Positions 25,401-37,098 of a stretch of DNA of 64,000 nt are shown in pieces; the first letter of the stretch is position 1, and the number at the start of each line of letters is the position of its first letter. The translations under genes were made by a program, and so were the position numbers. The notes beneath the pieces are model-generated. The model worked only from the letters and a program-made list of their open reading frames with translations, searched no databases and had not been told where the DNA came from. The DNA is from Acanthaster planci (taxonomy: Eukaryota > Echinodermata > Asteroidea > Valvatida > Acanthasteridae): positions 688,856 to 752,855 of the forward strand of contig NW_019091369.1 of the NCBI RefSeq assembly GCF_001949145.1, read 5' to 3'.

Positions 25401-26928
25401 CTTCTGTGTATATGTCTATTTGCCCTGTGTCACACATTAAAAGCGATGATCTCACAATTATCGCAAACTTGGTCAGGTCAACGGTGAAGTTATCAGTGAG
25501 CTTTGAGAATCACATTCAACGTTTTGAAAGCCACGTACATTCGAGTATATTTGAATCTCCCTTGATCTTTTGGTTGAATCTATTGTTCATGCAGGCCTAT
25601 GCTTTGGTTGAATAGCTCGGCAAAGGAATAGGGTCAGTGTGCAAAAGGTACGAACGATAACGCGCAGTTGAACCTTCTTGAACGTTTATTGCCTGAGACC
25701 TTTTAAATCAGACTTGAAGTTCACTCCTATTGACCTAATCTATTTATTCTTTCTGGTGATAATAAAACCGGGGGTGCCTCAAAAGTGCATGGACATTGTA
25801 GCCCGAAGGCCACAGAAAAAATGAAGAGAGAAAAGACATTAAGGTCCAGCTTTCGAGACGGGAGGAAAACCCTGAAATAAATACCTATGCAAGGAAAACC
25901 AAAAGAGTTATAGGTCGACTGAAAGCCAAAACCACATGACCACCTTGGTGAGAGACGAACCCAGTCACAGAGACGACAGGTGAGGAATTTGTAAAACATT
26001 TTACAATATGCCCAAGCTTTTCTGGACAAGTTAGGGTGTTGTTTGTTACTGTTAAGTAAATCAAAGAAGACAATGTTCAGCTCACACGTTTTCACATCCA
26101 AATTTACTTTTTGAATCTTCTTCTGAGAAAAGGTTATTTGATGGCTTATTGTAGTATATTTACATTTTAAATCGCCGAACAAACAACAAAACATAAACAG
26201 CCCAGCTTTTTTTGCACAATTCAATGCTTCATATAGTTATTGCCTTAGATGACATCATAGTTTTGCACATGGATATTCAAATTTACATCAGTATAAAAAC
26301 CAAAAGTTCCGAAATACAGATTAAAATGGCCAAAAATAAAGACGCAATTTCGGGGCTTGGAGTGAAATAATTGTATATTACATATACATGGCCCCTTACC
26401 CTCAGTTGTTACATAAACGTTCATTCTACGGATTCATTCGTTTCCTTTTCATAGTGTAGGGACTTTTGTGGGTGATGCACTTTCAATATGTGTCATTCGT
26501 CCGAATGACGCGTGACGATGAATGTGAGAGACCCCCCCCCAAAAAAAAAACAAAAAAGAATGAAAAGAAAGAATGGAAATTTAACAATTAAAGAGCGCAA
26601 TTACGTATCCTCAGAGCAAACACTGACACCCATTATTATTCGTATAAAGAAGTGTTTAATTTTTATATTCTAATTTCTGTGGTACTGAATGAAGTTTCTA
26701 AATTTACAAAGGTTACAATCTCTCGCCTCGGCTTATTAATTAGCATGCACCATAGCACAAAAGCAGACTCTTGCCGATAACTGGATATTATTACACAACG
26801 TTCCAAACACACTCAGTGATGGTTTTTGTCCCTGTTGCCGGTGACAGGACGGGTGAGTGCCATAGGCTACAGGGGGAGGGGTACAATTAGTCTTAGACTC
26901 TTTACTACACTTTGTTACAGAAGATGTA
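22441..26928. other. No gene recognised
   Basis: AT-rich noncoding DNA. The longest frame (minus strand, 25727-26224) is rich in Cys and Phe, has no recognisable domain and no convincing splice context. A G-run segment near 25190-25280 resembles other G-rich repeat debris in the window. Confidence 0.45.
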
Positions 26929-27102
26929 ATACGGGCGGCTCACAATAGTGCGCCACCAAGAGTTTGCAACACGTTGGCCAATCATAAGGCGCGAAATTTG
27001 TCGACCCTTTCCTAACGCGCATCGGGTCGACAAATTTCGCGCATTGTGATTGGCCAACGCGCTGCAATCTCTTGATGGTGCACTATTGTGAAACGGCTGT
27101 AT
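26929..27102. mobile_element. Palindromic foldback MITE
   Basis: The two halves are reverse complements with few mismatches. The left arm CACAATAGTGCGCCACCAAG (26941) matches the right arm read in reverse, CACAATAGTGCACCATCAAG, and pairing continues through GTTGGCCAATCA to GCGCGAAATTTGTCGACCC. Arms of roughly 80 nt flank a short centre of under 15 nt. It has no coding capacity. It is probably a foldback-type nonautonomous DNA transposon. Confidence 0.85.
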
Positions 27103-27132
27103 TGTGCTCGGGCGCATAAATCAGCTCATATC

Positions 27133-27257
27133 TTAGGCCGTGTCCGAAACGGGCTTCCAGAGCTACGGCTAGGTCTATTGTCTACGCGTCTCCACACATT
27201 TCCAATGGAGTGAAGACCTAGACCTAGCTCTAGACAACAGATTCGGATGCAGCCTTA
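27133..27257. mobile_element. Short MITE with AGGCCGTGTCCGAA ends
   Basis: The left end TTAGGCCGTGTCCGAAAC pairs imperfectly with the right end read in reverse, TAAGGCTGCATCCGAATC. The inner parts also match (AGAGCTACGGCTAGGTCT against AGAGCTAGGTCTAGGTCT). The length is about 125 bp and the element sits only about 30 bp from the foldback element to its left. Confidence 0.6.
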
Positions 27258-28237
27258 CATTACTATTCCAAGGCTGTAACCGACCAAGTGGATGGATGAC
27301 GCCCACTCCCCCCGGGACGGGGGGGGGATTTCACTAAAGCTAAAAACAAAAAAGATACAACGAAGTACGTTTGACTGTTTTGTTTTGTTTTGGATTTGTT
27401 GTGCTTGTCACTTTTTTCTAAATGATACAACAAACGAAAAGGAATGAATAGTTATTTGTTTTTCTTCAGATTTTTTCAATTGGACGGTAAAGCATGTATT
27501 TATGTTAGCGTCCCCTAACACCAGAAAAAAATGGTGAAAAATGTTAACATTTCAACTAATTTAACTAATAAACTGTATATATGACTAAAATATATATATA
27601 TAAAATACTTGCAAGTTGGGATTTTGAAGTTTTTTAAATGGTCAAACGATCTCCAAACAAGTCTTCATAAATAATAGCTGCGTCTGGATTCGTGGCTACG
27701 TCTGTAAATCCCACACATCACTTAATAGGAAACGGCTTTATTTTTTAGTTCTTATTGAAGGTTCTATTCTTACTAAAACACAACTATAATATAAACCCAC
27801 AGTAAATGTCCAGTTCTCTTGTCCAACTTGTCCTATTTATTTTTTTATAATCTTTGAACAAGTGTAAAAGGAAAAACACCGACCCGCCACCTTCTTTCCC
27901 CCATAGTAATACTGAACGGGGCTGAGCACGGTACGATCTCTACTGCCCGAAAGCGCATGATTTTTACCATTCAGTCAAGCAGTGGCTAGTGGAACAGTCT
28001 GTGTACTGCAGGTCCGCAACTTACGTCAATCCATAGTCAGACTCTTAACCACCCAAGGTCAAAACAGTGGATGAAAACACATGTATTCCAACCTTGTCCG
28101 GTAGCTCAACATCGTCTACCAATCATCACCCCAAGAAATGATGTCATCGTACTTGCAGCCGTCAACATGAATTATTCATCACTAATCTTTTCCGTATACG
28201 GGTACGGCCGGCAATCCCATATTGAGTTGCGTCAACA

Positions 28238-28300
28238 CGTACGTACATGTACGGGTGTATGTACATGTACTGTACGTGTACATGTACGTGGTGTACATAG
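28238..28300. repeat. ACATGTAC-rich palindromic low-complexity tract
   Basis: The tract is built almost entirely of GTACATGTAC-like and CGTACGTA-like self-complementary words. The same TACATGTA octamer occurs widely across the window (for example 5103, 5803, 17502, 20097, 30371, 48358, 58801). Confidence 0.7.
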
Positions 28301-30414
28301 TGCGTTATTGTTTGATCTTTCCCATCCCCGGGCCGGGGTTGAAGTACAATTGAAAGCAGCCGTGTCTATGACCCGTACTCGAATTAGTACCAGGCTGCAC
28401 TACCAAATTTAGGATTTTGTAGGCGTGCACCGGTAAGCCCACCGCTGACATAGTGTCAGTGTTCAGTGACCCGATTGGCGCGCCATACACATTATAGTAT
28501 TGGTTCTCCATGTACCAACCATTAATCTCGAGAACAACCCGCACAATACACGGTTCACAACTTGTGGACGTCACACTCTATACACTGGTCTAGTACTGAC
28601 ATTGATTTCACTGGAACATATCGCAACAACCATGGAGGTTTTACAGGGACAACTGAGTCCGAACATGAAAATGGATGTAACTGATGGATCCGACATCAAA
28701 GAGCAAACACAGAAGGTAGGGGCCGGCAGCGCTGTATGCGTAGACTCATGTAACCTGACTGTGGTGTGTCATGTGATGACCATGTTATTGTGGAGTGTTC
28801 AGCGTTGAAATTTGCTAATGATGTAGTTATCATGGGTAGCACACATGTACATGTACAACCATCGTATGAACTGTATAATGCATATATGCACACCAGAATG
28901 CGGTTTCAACCGTGTAAACCGCTTCTTCTTTTACCATACTTAAACCGTGTTAACATGGTGGTTCACATCATGGTTTTCTCATGCTGTGGATCGCCTTCGA
29001 TGTTACGATCATTCATGGTACATGTAGATCGACTATGCTACGATTCACTGCAAGCATGAGGGTATCCCTCCAGGTTTAACCCTCGTTCACCGATTAAATC
29101 GTGTTGCAACTGAATTTGATGTTTTCATTGATAATGGTCTTTTCTGTTTTGAATTATAAGTTGCCACCAGGCAGGCAAAATGGCCGGTACATCATGGTAC
29201 ATAAATACATGTAAGGTGTATGATATGGCCCTGGAACTCCATGCATGCAACAGACTAAATGGCACTAAGAATTCAAAGTTAAGAACCCCCGTTAACGCCT
29301 TTTTCAATGAGTCTTCTTGTTTTACCACATCTGTTCAGAGTTATTTCAGTGAAATTTTAAATGCTTCTCAATCTCAAATTAATTTTTTTATTATGAACTT
29401 GCAACTAGCAGTATAAATGCTGGAGATATTTTTCCCAAGAGACGAGACAGTATAGATAGCTACGTATATGTATTTTGTGATTAACTAAGTAGTCTTCATT
29501 TTTAAGGTGCTAAAAACTGTCAGAGTTGCAAACAGTGTGAATGCAACATCATTTTCAACATTCATTCATTTTTCTATATGCTTTTCCATTTGTTATCATT
29601 GAAATTTATTTGATTTCAAATCAATAATGAAAGGCCAACAGGTAACAACAAACGAACAAGCACAGTTTCATCACTTTATGCAATGGCATAACGTTCAACA
29701 GAGTGATCGGCAGTGATGTGTCTAGTGGCAGGGGGGAAGTTTTGACACCCCCCCTTATTGAGAGATGTTGTTGGTTTCTCCTTTTTTAAGAAATTGAAAT
29801 TATCAGCATTTAAGGGAACTGCATAACCACCGTGGTGGGTGACTACAAACGTTACAAACGAAAAAAAGATGGACAGTTGTTTTTTAGAAAAAAAATCCCA
29901 TTTGGTCCCCCCACCCCCATATATAGACCTCGATACATTCCACGGTTGATTGGTTGCCTGGTGAAGTTGGTTCTCCACTCTGCATTGTCTTTCACCATCA
30001 CTCCCAGAATTCTAATCCATCTTGTGTTGTTTTCCTGCGGACTGCATGTGTAGTGCCAAACTGCATCACATCCTCACGGCAAACATTCCCTGACTAAAAG
30101 AAGGAAGATGCATAGAGGCTGCTCGTCAAAACCTGAAATTTAAGTGAAACTTTCTGTCACCAGGATCGAGTGATTTGTTATTGTTTGCTCTGACACAGAT
30201 GTGAGGCAGTATTGCCAGACACATCAAAAGTTTGGAATACAAATGACTCAGGAAAAGTTTGTAGAAAAATGCCATACAAGATACTGTACCATTACCCCCA
30301 AAAGTCTGATTTTGTTGTTTGAAAAGTGTTAAAAACCTTATTTTTATAAAGCTGAAACAAACTTCAGCTGCATGTACATGTACAACCACGAAATTGATTG
30401 AACATGAGCATGCA

Positions 30415-30427
30415 AGGTCAAAGGTCA
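30415..30427 (+). promoter_or_regulatory. DR1-type nuclear receptor half-site pair
   Basis: Two perfect AGGTCA half-sites are separated by one A (AGGTCAAAGGTCA). This is the consensus for HNF4, RXR heterodimers and COUP-TF. It lies about 2.3 kb upstream of the CNC start codon. Occupancy cannot be judged from sequence alone. Confidence 0.4.
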
Positions 30428-32099
30428 AGGAGTGTGGGTCCTTCCTAGTGCAAGCGGCAAGAAATCGATGATGATGCAGATTCTTAAAATTGCACCTCTT
30501 GCAAATTCTTTTTAAGGGAACAAGTGCATGCCCTGTCATGTTGTTCATCTTTGAGGTGGCAGAAGATGTTTTTGTGAATCCAGAAGGAATTAGTTTGTAG
30601 TGGACGATGCTCGTAATTAGAAAGTGAAAATTTACTGTACATAAGTAAACTGAAAATTCACTTCCAATTAATGAAACAAGAAAGAATCCATATTTTGAGT
30701 GCAACTTTTGGACTCATCTATAATTCACTGTAATTACTTTTGGAGTTTTTGCTGTTGAAGATATTTATTTCAGTCTAACTTGGATCTTCGATTTAAATGT
30801 ACATGTACCAACCCGCGGTTTTGTTCCACAAAAAAAGATAGTTCATCCTCAATCCTCAGGCATAGTGGTAGACGTGAAGTGACTCAAGTGAACAAAGGTT
30901 TCTTAAAATTATAAGCAAGTGTCCATGTTGAGTTGCACCCTCTTTTTTCTGTACTTTTGTGATGGATGCGTAATCAGGAAGTGTTCTTGTGACTCACTGT
31001 CGCGCCACCGAATAATTGCTTTACATTTTGTTTAAGAAACAAGGTTACAAGGTGATTTCATAGTTTCAAATATGAGCTCAAAACATCGGACAAAGGACTG
31101 TGTTATGAAGAAATTTACTTGGACGTTGTACAAGCCTTGATGGATTATGAACTTGCGAAGCAATGTTTTATGGGATTTACATGCAAATGGTGACTCCTTC
31201 AATTGGGTGAATTTCCTGAGCTTTTGTGGAAGCAGGTTAAGAGAGAACTACATGTTTGTTGGATTAAAAAATCAAAAGTGAATGATGCGCAGTCGTTTGA
31301 TTGTTAGTCACTGAAGTTGAAGAATGTTATTGTAGAAACGATGGTCTTATTAGTCACATGAGGAAAAACTAGACATGTGTTGGCATGCTTTGACTTCCGG
31401 GGCGATATATTTAGACTTGTTTTGGTTTGAGCTTCCTAATTTCGTTTTCACTTGACGGCGGGCCTGTTCTGTAAAACAAAATACTTGAAAAGAAGGGAAC
31501 AAAGTTTAACATACAAGGGTACCTAATATTGATTTTTTTTTTAGTATTTATGAGGCAGCATTTGAGAAGAAATTTTAACCAACTGCTTGCAAGAAGTATA
31601 ACAAGAAATGGAAAAAACTTTCTGTGTATGAAAGAATATATATGAAAAATTCCAATTGTCATAATTCACTAACTTTATTTTTGGAATTTCCCTCCGACCT
31701 CATTCAGTAATATTAAGTCCAGGATGCTGGAGTTGTTAAGGAGAAACCTTTATCGTTTTCCTTTTTAGGTATTGGGGATTGAAAATGCGTATTGTGACGC
31801 CAATTACTACGGTTCACATTTGTGCGGGTAGGTCCCGTGCCCATAGTTAGTTGTTTCGCCCAATGTTCATTCCTTTCAGCCAAAGAAATGGAAGTTTTGC
31901 TTTAAACCTCGTTTGTGTTCCACTGTTGTACTCAGTAAGTTTAACCGTTCTTTCAACAATAACAAAAATACCAGAAATCGTGGCCCACTCGCAGCAATTC
32001 TTATGCTAACTGCTCCCGCCGTAGCCAGTGTTTGCAGGTCATTTGCATTTGCGTCATCGCCGTGCGACCGTCCCGTACACTTCCAGAAGGTTCCTTCCA

Positions 32100-32200
32100 C
32101 AATCACGTGGAGAGTACGCGTGCGCTCGTGAAGTCATTACGTCATGTCTAAATATAGACTCAACGACCTGACTCGACACTCCTGTTCTAGTCTTTGTGTG
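32100..32200 (+). promoter_or_regulatory. Candidate core promoter of the CNC gene
   Basis: In order the segment has an E-box CACGTG (32104-32109), a CRE/ATF-like TTACGTCAT (32137-32145) and a TATA-like TAAATATA (32149-32156). A start site about 25-35 bp beyond the TATA-like box would give a 5' leader of roughly 0.5 kb to the ATG at 32748, unless a leader intron exists. The placement is inferred from motif spacing only. Confidence 0.4.
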
Positions 32201-32747
32201 GTCTATGTGTATCTGTGTGAACAACGGAGCAACTGAGGACAAGGAAAATACGCAAATGTACAGCCTGAAGACTGAAGAAAACTATCAGTAAAGAGCTTGA
32301 AGACTGTGGGCTCCAAAAAGATTCGATTCATCGCAGGAGTGGAATTGCAGCGTTAACAAATTAGGGGGTTTTCGTCGTGTCGGGCGAAATATCCTGACCG
32401 GCGTTTTTATCGCGTGACCTACTCTCTACTTCTTGTGGACTATGATGAAATCACTCAACTGCTGAATCAGGCGAGCTAACGCAAAGCCGTGTGCGTGATT
32501 TCGGAGATTGCTGGACTACGTACGAATGTTTAGGTTTGGAAATAAGTAACTTTGCCATATTGACGAGACAAAGAAGCAAAGCCGATAATACAGTTGTGGT
32601 CGATTGTTTGGTTGAGATGAGTTGAGATTTTTCCTGGACTGGGCTTAGTCATGTTAGTTGGGTCTTTGTGAGGAACTTGATTTGTAAGCTCCTATCCTGC
32701 AACGGTTGCTGAGTTAGTGTTTGTTTACAACTGCCTCAGTTCTCACC

Positions 32748-33272
32748 ATGCATCGTAAGAAACCCTGGCGAGATCCATTTCTCACATTGGCTGTTATTTT
32801 GAGTCTCCTCCGGGTTGACTGGGATGATTATATGCAGAGACAACTGGGCTCACAATTGCCAGAGATCCACGAAATACTGCTTGGACAAAGCGCTGCTCTG
32901 ACTGAGACGCAGTTCCACAATCTCTACAATTCTTTAGACGGTAGCTATGTGAATTTCAAGAATTTGGACTATGATCTCCACAGCCAGTCGGCTTTTAGAG
33001 AACTCAACTCGCTCTCCCACGGCCTCTACCCGGTCAGCCGGGATTTTAGAGAAGTTTCCACATGGCTGTTGGATCGACTGGAACCCAATAATGTCAGATC
33101 TTTACCCCTTGTCAACGTAGCATCTGCTCCGAATAACAACAACAACAATGACGAAAACAACAATAATGGCGAGGCTTCGGAAGGAGAAGCCAACGGTCCA
33201 GCACAAAACACACTGGATGGTGCTGTTGCTGTGACGCACAGCGGCCAAAACATTGTTGATCTGAGTCCAGAG
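32748..33272 (+). CDS. NFE2L1-like (CNC): CNC gene coding exon 1: ER anchor and N-terminal homology block
   Basis: This exon encodes residues 1-175 and ends in phase 0 at GAG|GTACTC. It carries the hydrophobic anchor (FLTLAVILSLL), the conserved LPEIHEILLG and TETQFHNLYNSLDG blocks, and the STWLLDRLEP segment aligned with the DDI2 cleavage site of human NRF1. A poly-Asn tract (AAC repeats near 33135-33170) is low complexity. Reading past the donor meets a stop within a few codons. Confidence 0.93.
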
Positions 33273-36200
33273 GTACTCAAGTGAAAAATTGTCTTTGTTT
33301 CTAAAAATCCATAAACAGAATGAAATACAGGCCAAAGAGAACCATAAGTCAGACCCTTTTTCAGTACTTCGCTGGAAATTTTGTATTATTTCAAGTTTTG
33401 ATCAGGGTTTTCACTTGTGTAGCCACGTTTTCCCCTATTCAAAGGAGATTCGTAAAAGGGGCATTGTCCTTTGTGCCAATATCATAAGATTTAGCAAAGC
33501 AAAAATCCCTCAATTAAAAAATCCAAGCTTATTAAAAGTCTTCAGTTTGGAAACTACTAAAGCAGACAGCATTGTTATCAGAAAATGTACACGTAACCAG
33601 TAGTCTCTTTTGTCAACAGCCAAACACAATTGCACACTATTCAGCCTTTCTGATCTTACAGGATGACCTTAAATGATTCACAGAGCTGTTGTCACATTGT
33701 CCATTACTATTCAGCAGATCCAACCATTCTTCTTCAAGGTTGGAATTTTCCTTTCACAGGTTACCTTGCCTTTCTGTGGGTGTCCTTTCGTTTGTTTCTT
33801 GTTGTGAAGCTTTCTTTGGAGCATTTCATCTTATTAGACTGACAGGAATTCTTCACACACTGGCAGTAAAAGTGGACAATGTATATTTGTGTATTTTTCA
33901 ATCAAATTTTCTGTCGCGTGATTTTCTTGAATGAGAAACCATAGATACAGTCAGGGAATTCCAAATTTCATGGAAGTACAAGTTTTCCCAACTGATTGTG
34001 ATGCAGGCGTGGTGAGGTTTTGATGCAAAAATCTCATGATACTTTCATTTCTGTATTTCTCTCGAACACAGGATATGGACCTCATTGAGGCTTTGTGGAG
34101 ACAAGACATTGACATGGGTATTTGCCGGGAAGAGTCCTATGCCTTCAAGGAAGATCTACTGGTGGAGAAAGGAGAGCACGCAGACAAGCTGAAACCCCAG
34201 CAGCAGTCGTGGGACCACTTCGGCTACAACATCGACGGAGAGACGGGAGAGTACGTGCCCAACCCGCCGGGGCTGGAGGTGGTACAGCCCCAGACACCCC
34301 AGCCAACCCTACCTCAGGTCCCAGTTCAGCCAGATGGGAACATCTCCCTGGAAGACTGCCTGCAGCTCCTTGAGGATGAGTACCTACCTGCTGTGCCCCA
34401 GACTGATGCTGAGCAGCATCAGGCCCAGCAACAGCAGCAGCCTCTGAGCCCCCAGGAGCAAGAGCAGCGGTGGGAGGACCTGGCCTCCATTCCCGAACTC
34501 ACCCGCCAGCTCCACGAGCTCCCCGGCCTGCCTTACCAAGCCGCAGTGGACATGAACATAACACAACCGCACACCACCCAGGATGCCTTTGCCATCAACG
34601 CCACCACAAACGGCAACGTGAACCTGCAGAATGCCACGCTGGCTGCCAACCGGAACGTGCTGCCTGTCGAGCTGCAGCGGCTGTACGAGTTCGTCCAGCC
34701 GCCAGAGGTCTTCTCCCCGTTGTCCAACTTTGCGAACCTCAGTCTGAGCTCGACGTCACCGACGGGGTCGATCAATGGCCAGCAGAACCTTAACTTCTCT
34801 AGCTTCCTCCTGCCAGACCAGACGTTCTCACCAACCCTGGAGACACCCATGCCAAATGCCACTGACAACCAGGACAACTCCTCTCTACTGATGGAGCTAC
34901 TGAACACATCCAGCGTGGGTGAAGTGGATCCCATGGATGTGGACTTTGACGAGCAGATTCAAAATGTCATGCAGGCATTCGGAGAGACCAATTCCACTTC
35001 CTCGTTCGAGGGATCATGTAAGTAACTATCTTGAAATGGCATGGAATTCATAGCAGCAGACTTTTGAGGCGCAGACGTACCAGTCCTTCACAGTATTATG
35101 CGTGCTCAGGACGACGCATGCCTGCTCAGAACAACACACACATGCTCAGAACTGGTAAAAAGGACACCAAGCATATCAAAGTCTCCCAATGAAGTAATGA
35201 CTTATTTTTCAGAACCTGTTTGGCAGTTGTTACGGATTTTTGTGAAGAAAAATCAATTCTGACATTGATCAACCATTTTCCTGATGATCTAAGTATGGTG
35301 ATCAGACACCAAACACATAGATTTTTGTACATGTATTTTACAAAAAAGTCCATCTTTCTATTGTAAATAGTTCTAGGACTCCAAGTATCCATGCTGATTG
35401 CATTTATATTAACCACTCATTTTTTTCACTAATATGGAAGTAACTTATTGTTCTGTTGACTATCATTTACAGGCTCTGGATTTGAAGATATGAGTGACGG
35501 GAGTTCCCCGTACCACACCAGCGATGATGGCTTAGAGGGTGCTACAGGTTACAATGCCAGCCTAGATGGAAATGGCCTGAACGGGACATCCAGTGGCTAT
35601 GGCTACCACAGACAAAGAGGTGAGAGTACAGATCAAACAGGGACATACCTTATCTGGCCTTGGGAGGCCCGCACTGGTCTAGTAACCAGGCTGCAGGGAT
35701 GGTGAAAGATGACATAACAGACAAAGGGGCAATATCTTGAGGGAGGTTAAGAGGGGATTGACGAGTGAGGATAAGGATCCTTTGCATTTTGTTTTTAGGG
35801 CTAGGGCTAGGGCTTAGCAGTGGGAGAGGTTTTGGTTGGACATTTAAAGCAAAATGCAAAATAGAGAAATGTCTTCTACTGCCTGTAAGCAAAATGTCTG
35901 CCCATTACAATTTTAGATCTTTCTTCAAGGATTGATTGGAGTCAAGTGGTCTTTTGTTTCATTGATTTAAATGATAAATTGCTGTCAATGCCCTTATTGG
36001 TTGTAGGTGGTTCAAGTTGTGGGGGTGACAGTGACAGTGGAAGTTCTTTCAGCAGTTACAACAGCCAGTCCTCTAAGCCCGAAAATGTCAAGCACAACCA
36101 TACCTACGCCTCATCCTCGAGTTCTCCCACCAGCACCCGCAGCAGCAACAGCAGCAAGAGCAGCTCCACCAAGAAGGACAAGCAGAACGTGGTCAAGCTG

Positions 36201-36668
36201 TCGCGCGACGAGAAGCGAGCCCGCTCCCTCAAGGTGCCAGTGCCCATCGACAAAATCATCAACCTGCCCGTGGACGCCTTCAATGACATGCTGAAGAAGT
36301 ACGAGCTGAACGACGCCCAGCTGACGCTGATCAGGGACATCCGCCGCCGCGGCAAGAACAAGGTGGCGGCCCAGAACTGCCGCAAGCGAAAGATCAATGC
36401 CCTGGTGTCGGTGGAGGTCAACATCGACAGCCTGAAGGTGGAAAAGGAACAGCTGCAGCTGGAGCGCGAACAGATCGACAAGGAGACGTCCGACATGCAG
36501 GCACGCTACGAGCAACTCTACAGTGAAGTCTTCCAGAGCATGTGTGACGAGCACGGCGATCCGGTAGACCCTAACGAATTCACCCTGCAACAGATGCCAG
36601 ATGGTAGCATGTTCCTTGTCCCAAGGAACAGCACCGACCTGGACAAAGACAAGAACACAGAGAAATAG
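32748..36668 (+). CDS. NFE2L1-like (CNC): Cap'n'collar bZIP transcription factor, NFE2L1/NRF1 type (4 coding exons, complete)
   Basis: The spliced CDS joins 32748-33272, 34072-35017, 35473-35619 and 36007-36668, 759 codons. In the family these factors pair with small MAF proteins and activate antioxidant, proteasome and detoxification genes; NRF1-type members are first anchored in the ER, deglycosylated and cut by DDI2. The sequence shows a hydrophobic anchor near residues 9-22, the NRF1 homology block ending TQFHN-like (TETQFHNLYNSLDG), a Trp-Leu at 106-107 matching the known DDI2 site context, DIDMG (187-191) and GETGE (231-235) KEAP1-binding motifs, about ten N-x-S/T sequons in exon 2, DSDSG at 547-551, a KHNHTY block near 568, the CNC plus basic region (RDIRRRGKNKVAAQNCRKRK, 649-668), a leucine zipper and a C-terminal GSMFLVPR Neh3-like tail. 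The ATG at 32748 is chosen because an in-frame TAG sits at 32715 and the context is CACCATG. All introns are GT/AG and the phases close. Confidence 0.95.
34072..35017 (+). CDS. NFE2L1-like (CNC): CNC gene coding exon 2: Neh2-like and Asn/Ser/Thr-rich transactivation region
   Basis: The exon begins after AACACAG and ends at CAT|GTAAGT, phase 1, encoding residues 176-490. It opens with DMDLIEALWRQDIDMG and carries GETGE. It then has a Gln-rich stretch and about ten potential N-glycosylation sites (NIS, NIT, NAT x3, NLS, NFS, NSS, NTS, NST), as in the NST domain of NRF1. Confidence 0.93.
35473..35619 (+). CDS. NFE2L1-like (CNC): CNC gene coding exon 3: acidic Ser/Gly-rich linker
   Basis: The exon lies between TTTACAG and GTGAGA, phase 1 at both ends, and encodes residues 491-539 (GFEDMSDGSSPYHTSDDG and onward). 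Its length of 147 nt is a multiple of three, so skipping it would keep the frame. Reading into the intron gives a short unrelated tail and a stop. Confidence 0.88.
36007..36668 (+). CDS. NFE2L1-like (CNC): CNC gene coding exon 4: CNC-bZIP DNA-binding domain and C-terminus
   Basis: The exon starts after GTTGTAG and ends at a TAG stop (36666-36668), encoding residues 540-759. It holds DSDSGSSFSS, KHNHTYASS, a long Ser tract, the CNC block DKIINLPVDAFNDML, the basic region, the zipper with leucines and other hydrophobics in heptads, and the Neh3-like end. The third codon positions are markedly GC-rich compared with the flanking introns. Confidence 0.95.
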
Positions 36669-37098
36669 ACTCTGACTGGTGCACGGACATGAATGCACTT
36701 GCACACCTGATCAGACAAAGCCTTAAATGTCAAGAGAGATGGCACAGTATCAAGTATCACTAAGCTTGAATTGTAGCATGTATGTACGCTCCTCCTCTGT
36801 AGGTTCTTTTGAGTTACATAATTTGTCTTGTCGTTTTGTTTCAATTGGTTGGTAGAGTTCTTGTCAATTGGGATGAAATACAAAATGCAAAAATACTCCA
36901 TATGGTGACTTTAAAGTTATTCTTAACAGATGATTCGCATTGACACTGTCAAGATTTGATTTATGCAAGCATGGCTTACTTTTTTTTTCAATGAAAGGAA
37001 GTATATGCAGAATCGGTCACCTTTCTATTTTACCTTGCTCTTTTCATGGTAGCGATTGAAATTAAAATATATCTTGTACAGCGTTCAGAGAAATATAC

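Larger units (their letters stand above)
27258..32099. other. Upstream flank of the CNC gene; no gene recognised
   Basis: Noncoding DNA. It includes a C/G-run segment near 27300-27330, a dense cluster of ACATGT/TACGTA palindromes at about 28238-28300, and a direct-repeat nuclear-receptor-like site at 30415-30427. A 192-codon minus-strand frame at 30126-30704 shows no protein family and reads through the receptor-like site, so I take it as chance. Distal regulatory elements or an unseen noncoding first exon of the CNC gene could lie here. Confidence 0.4.

Noticed and set aside
25727-26224. 165-codon minus-strand frame
   Set aside because: No recognised family or splice signals, and the composition is typical of noncoding translation.
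30126-30704. 192-codon minus-strand frame
   Set aside because: Long for chance, but the composition is Phe/Cys/His-rich as expected from translating noncoding AT-rich DNA. No homologue is recognised and it crosses the DR1 site and ACATGT motifs.
32721-32747. Upstream start of the CNC protein at 32721
   Set aside because: The codon there is TTG, not ATG. An in-frame TAG at 32715 closes the frame just upstream, and the ATG at 32748 has a good initiation context.
35620-35705. Extension of CNC exon 3 past the donor
   Set aside because: The frame continues for about 28 codons into the intron and stops. GTGAGA is a good donor and splicing to exon 4 keeps the family sequence in frame.
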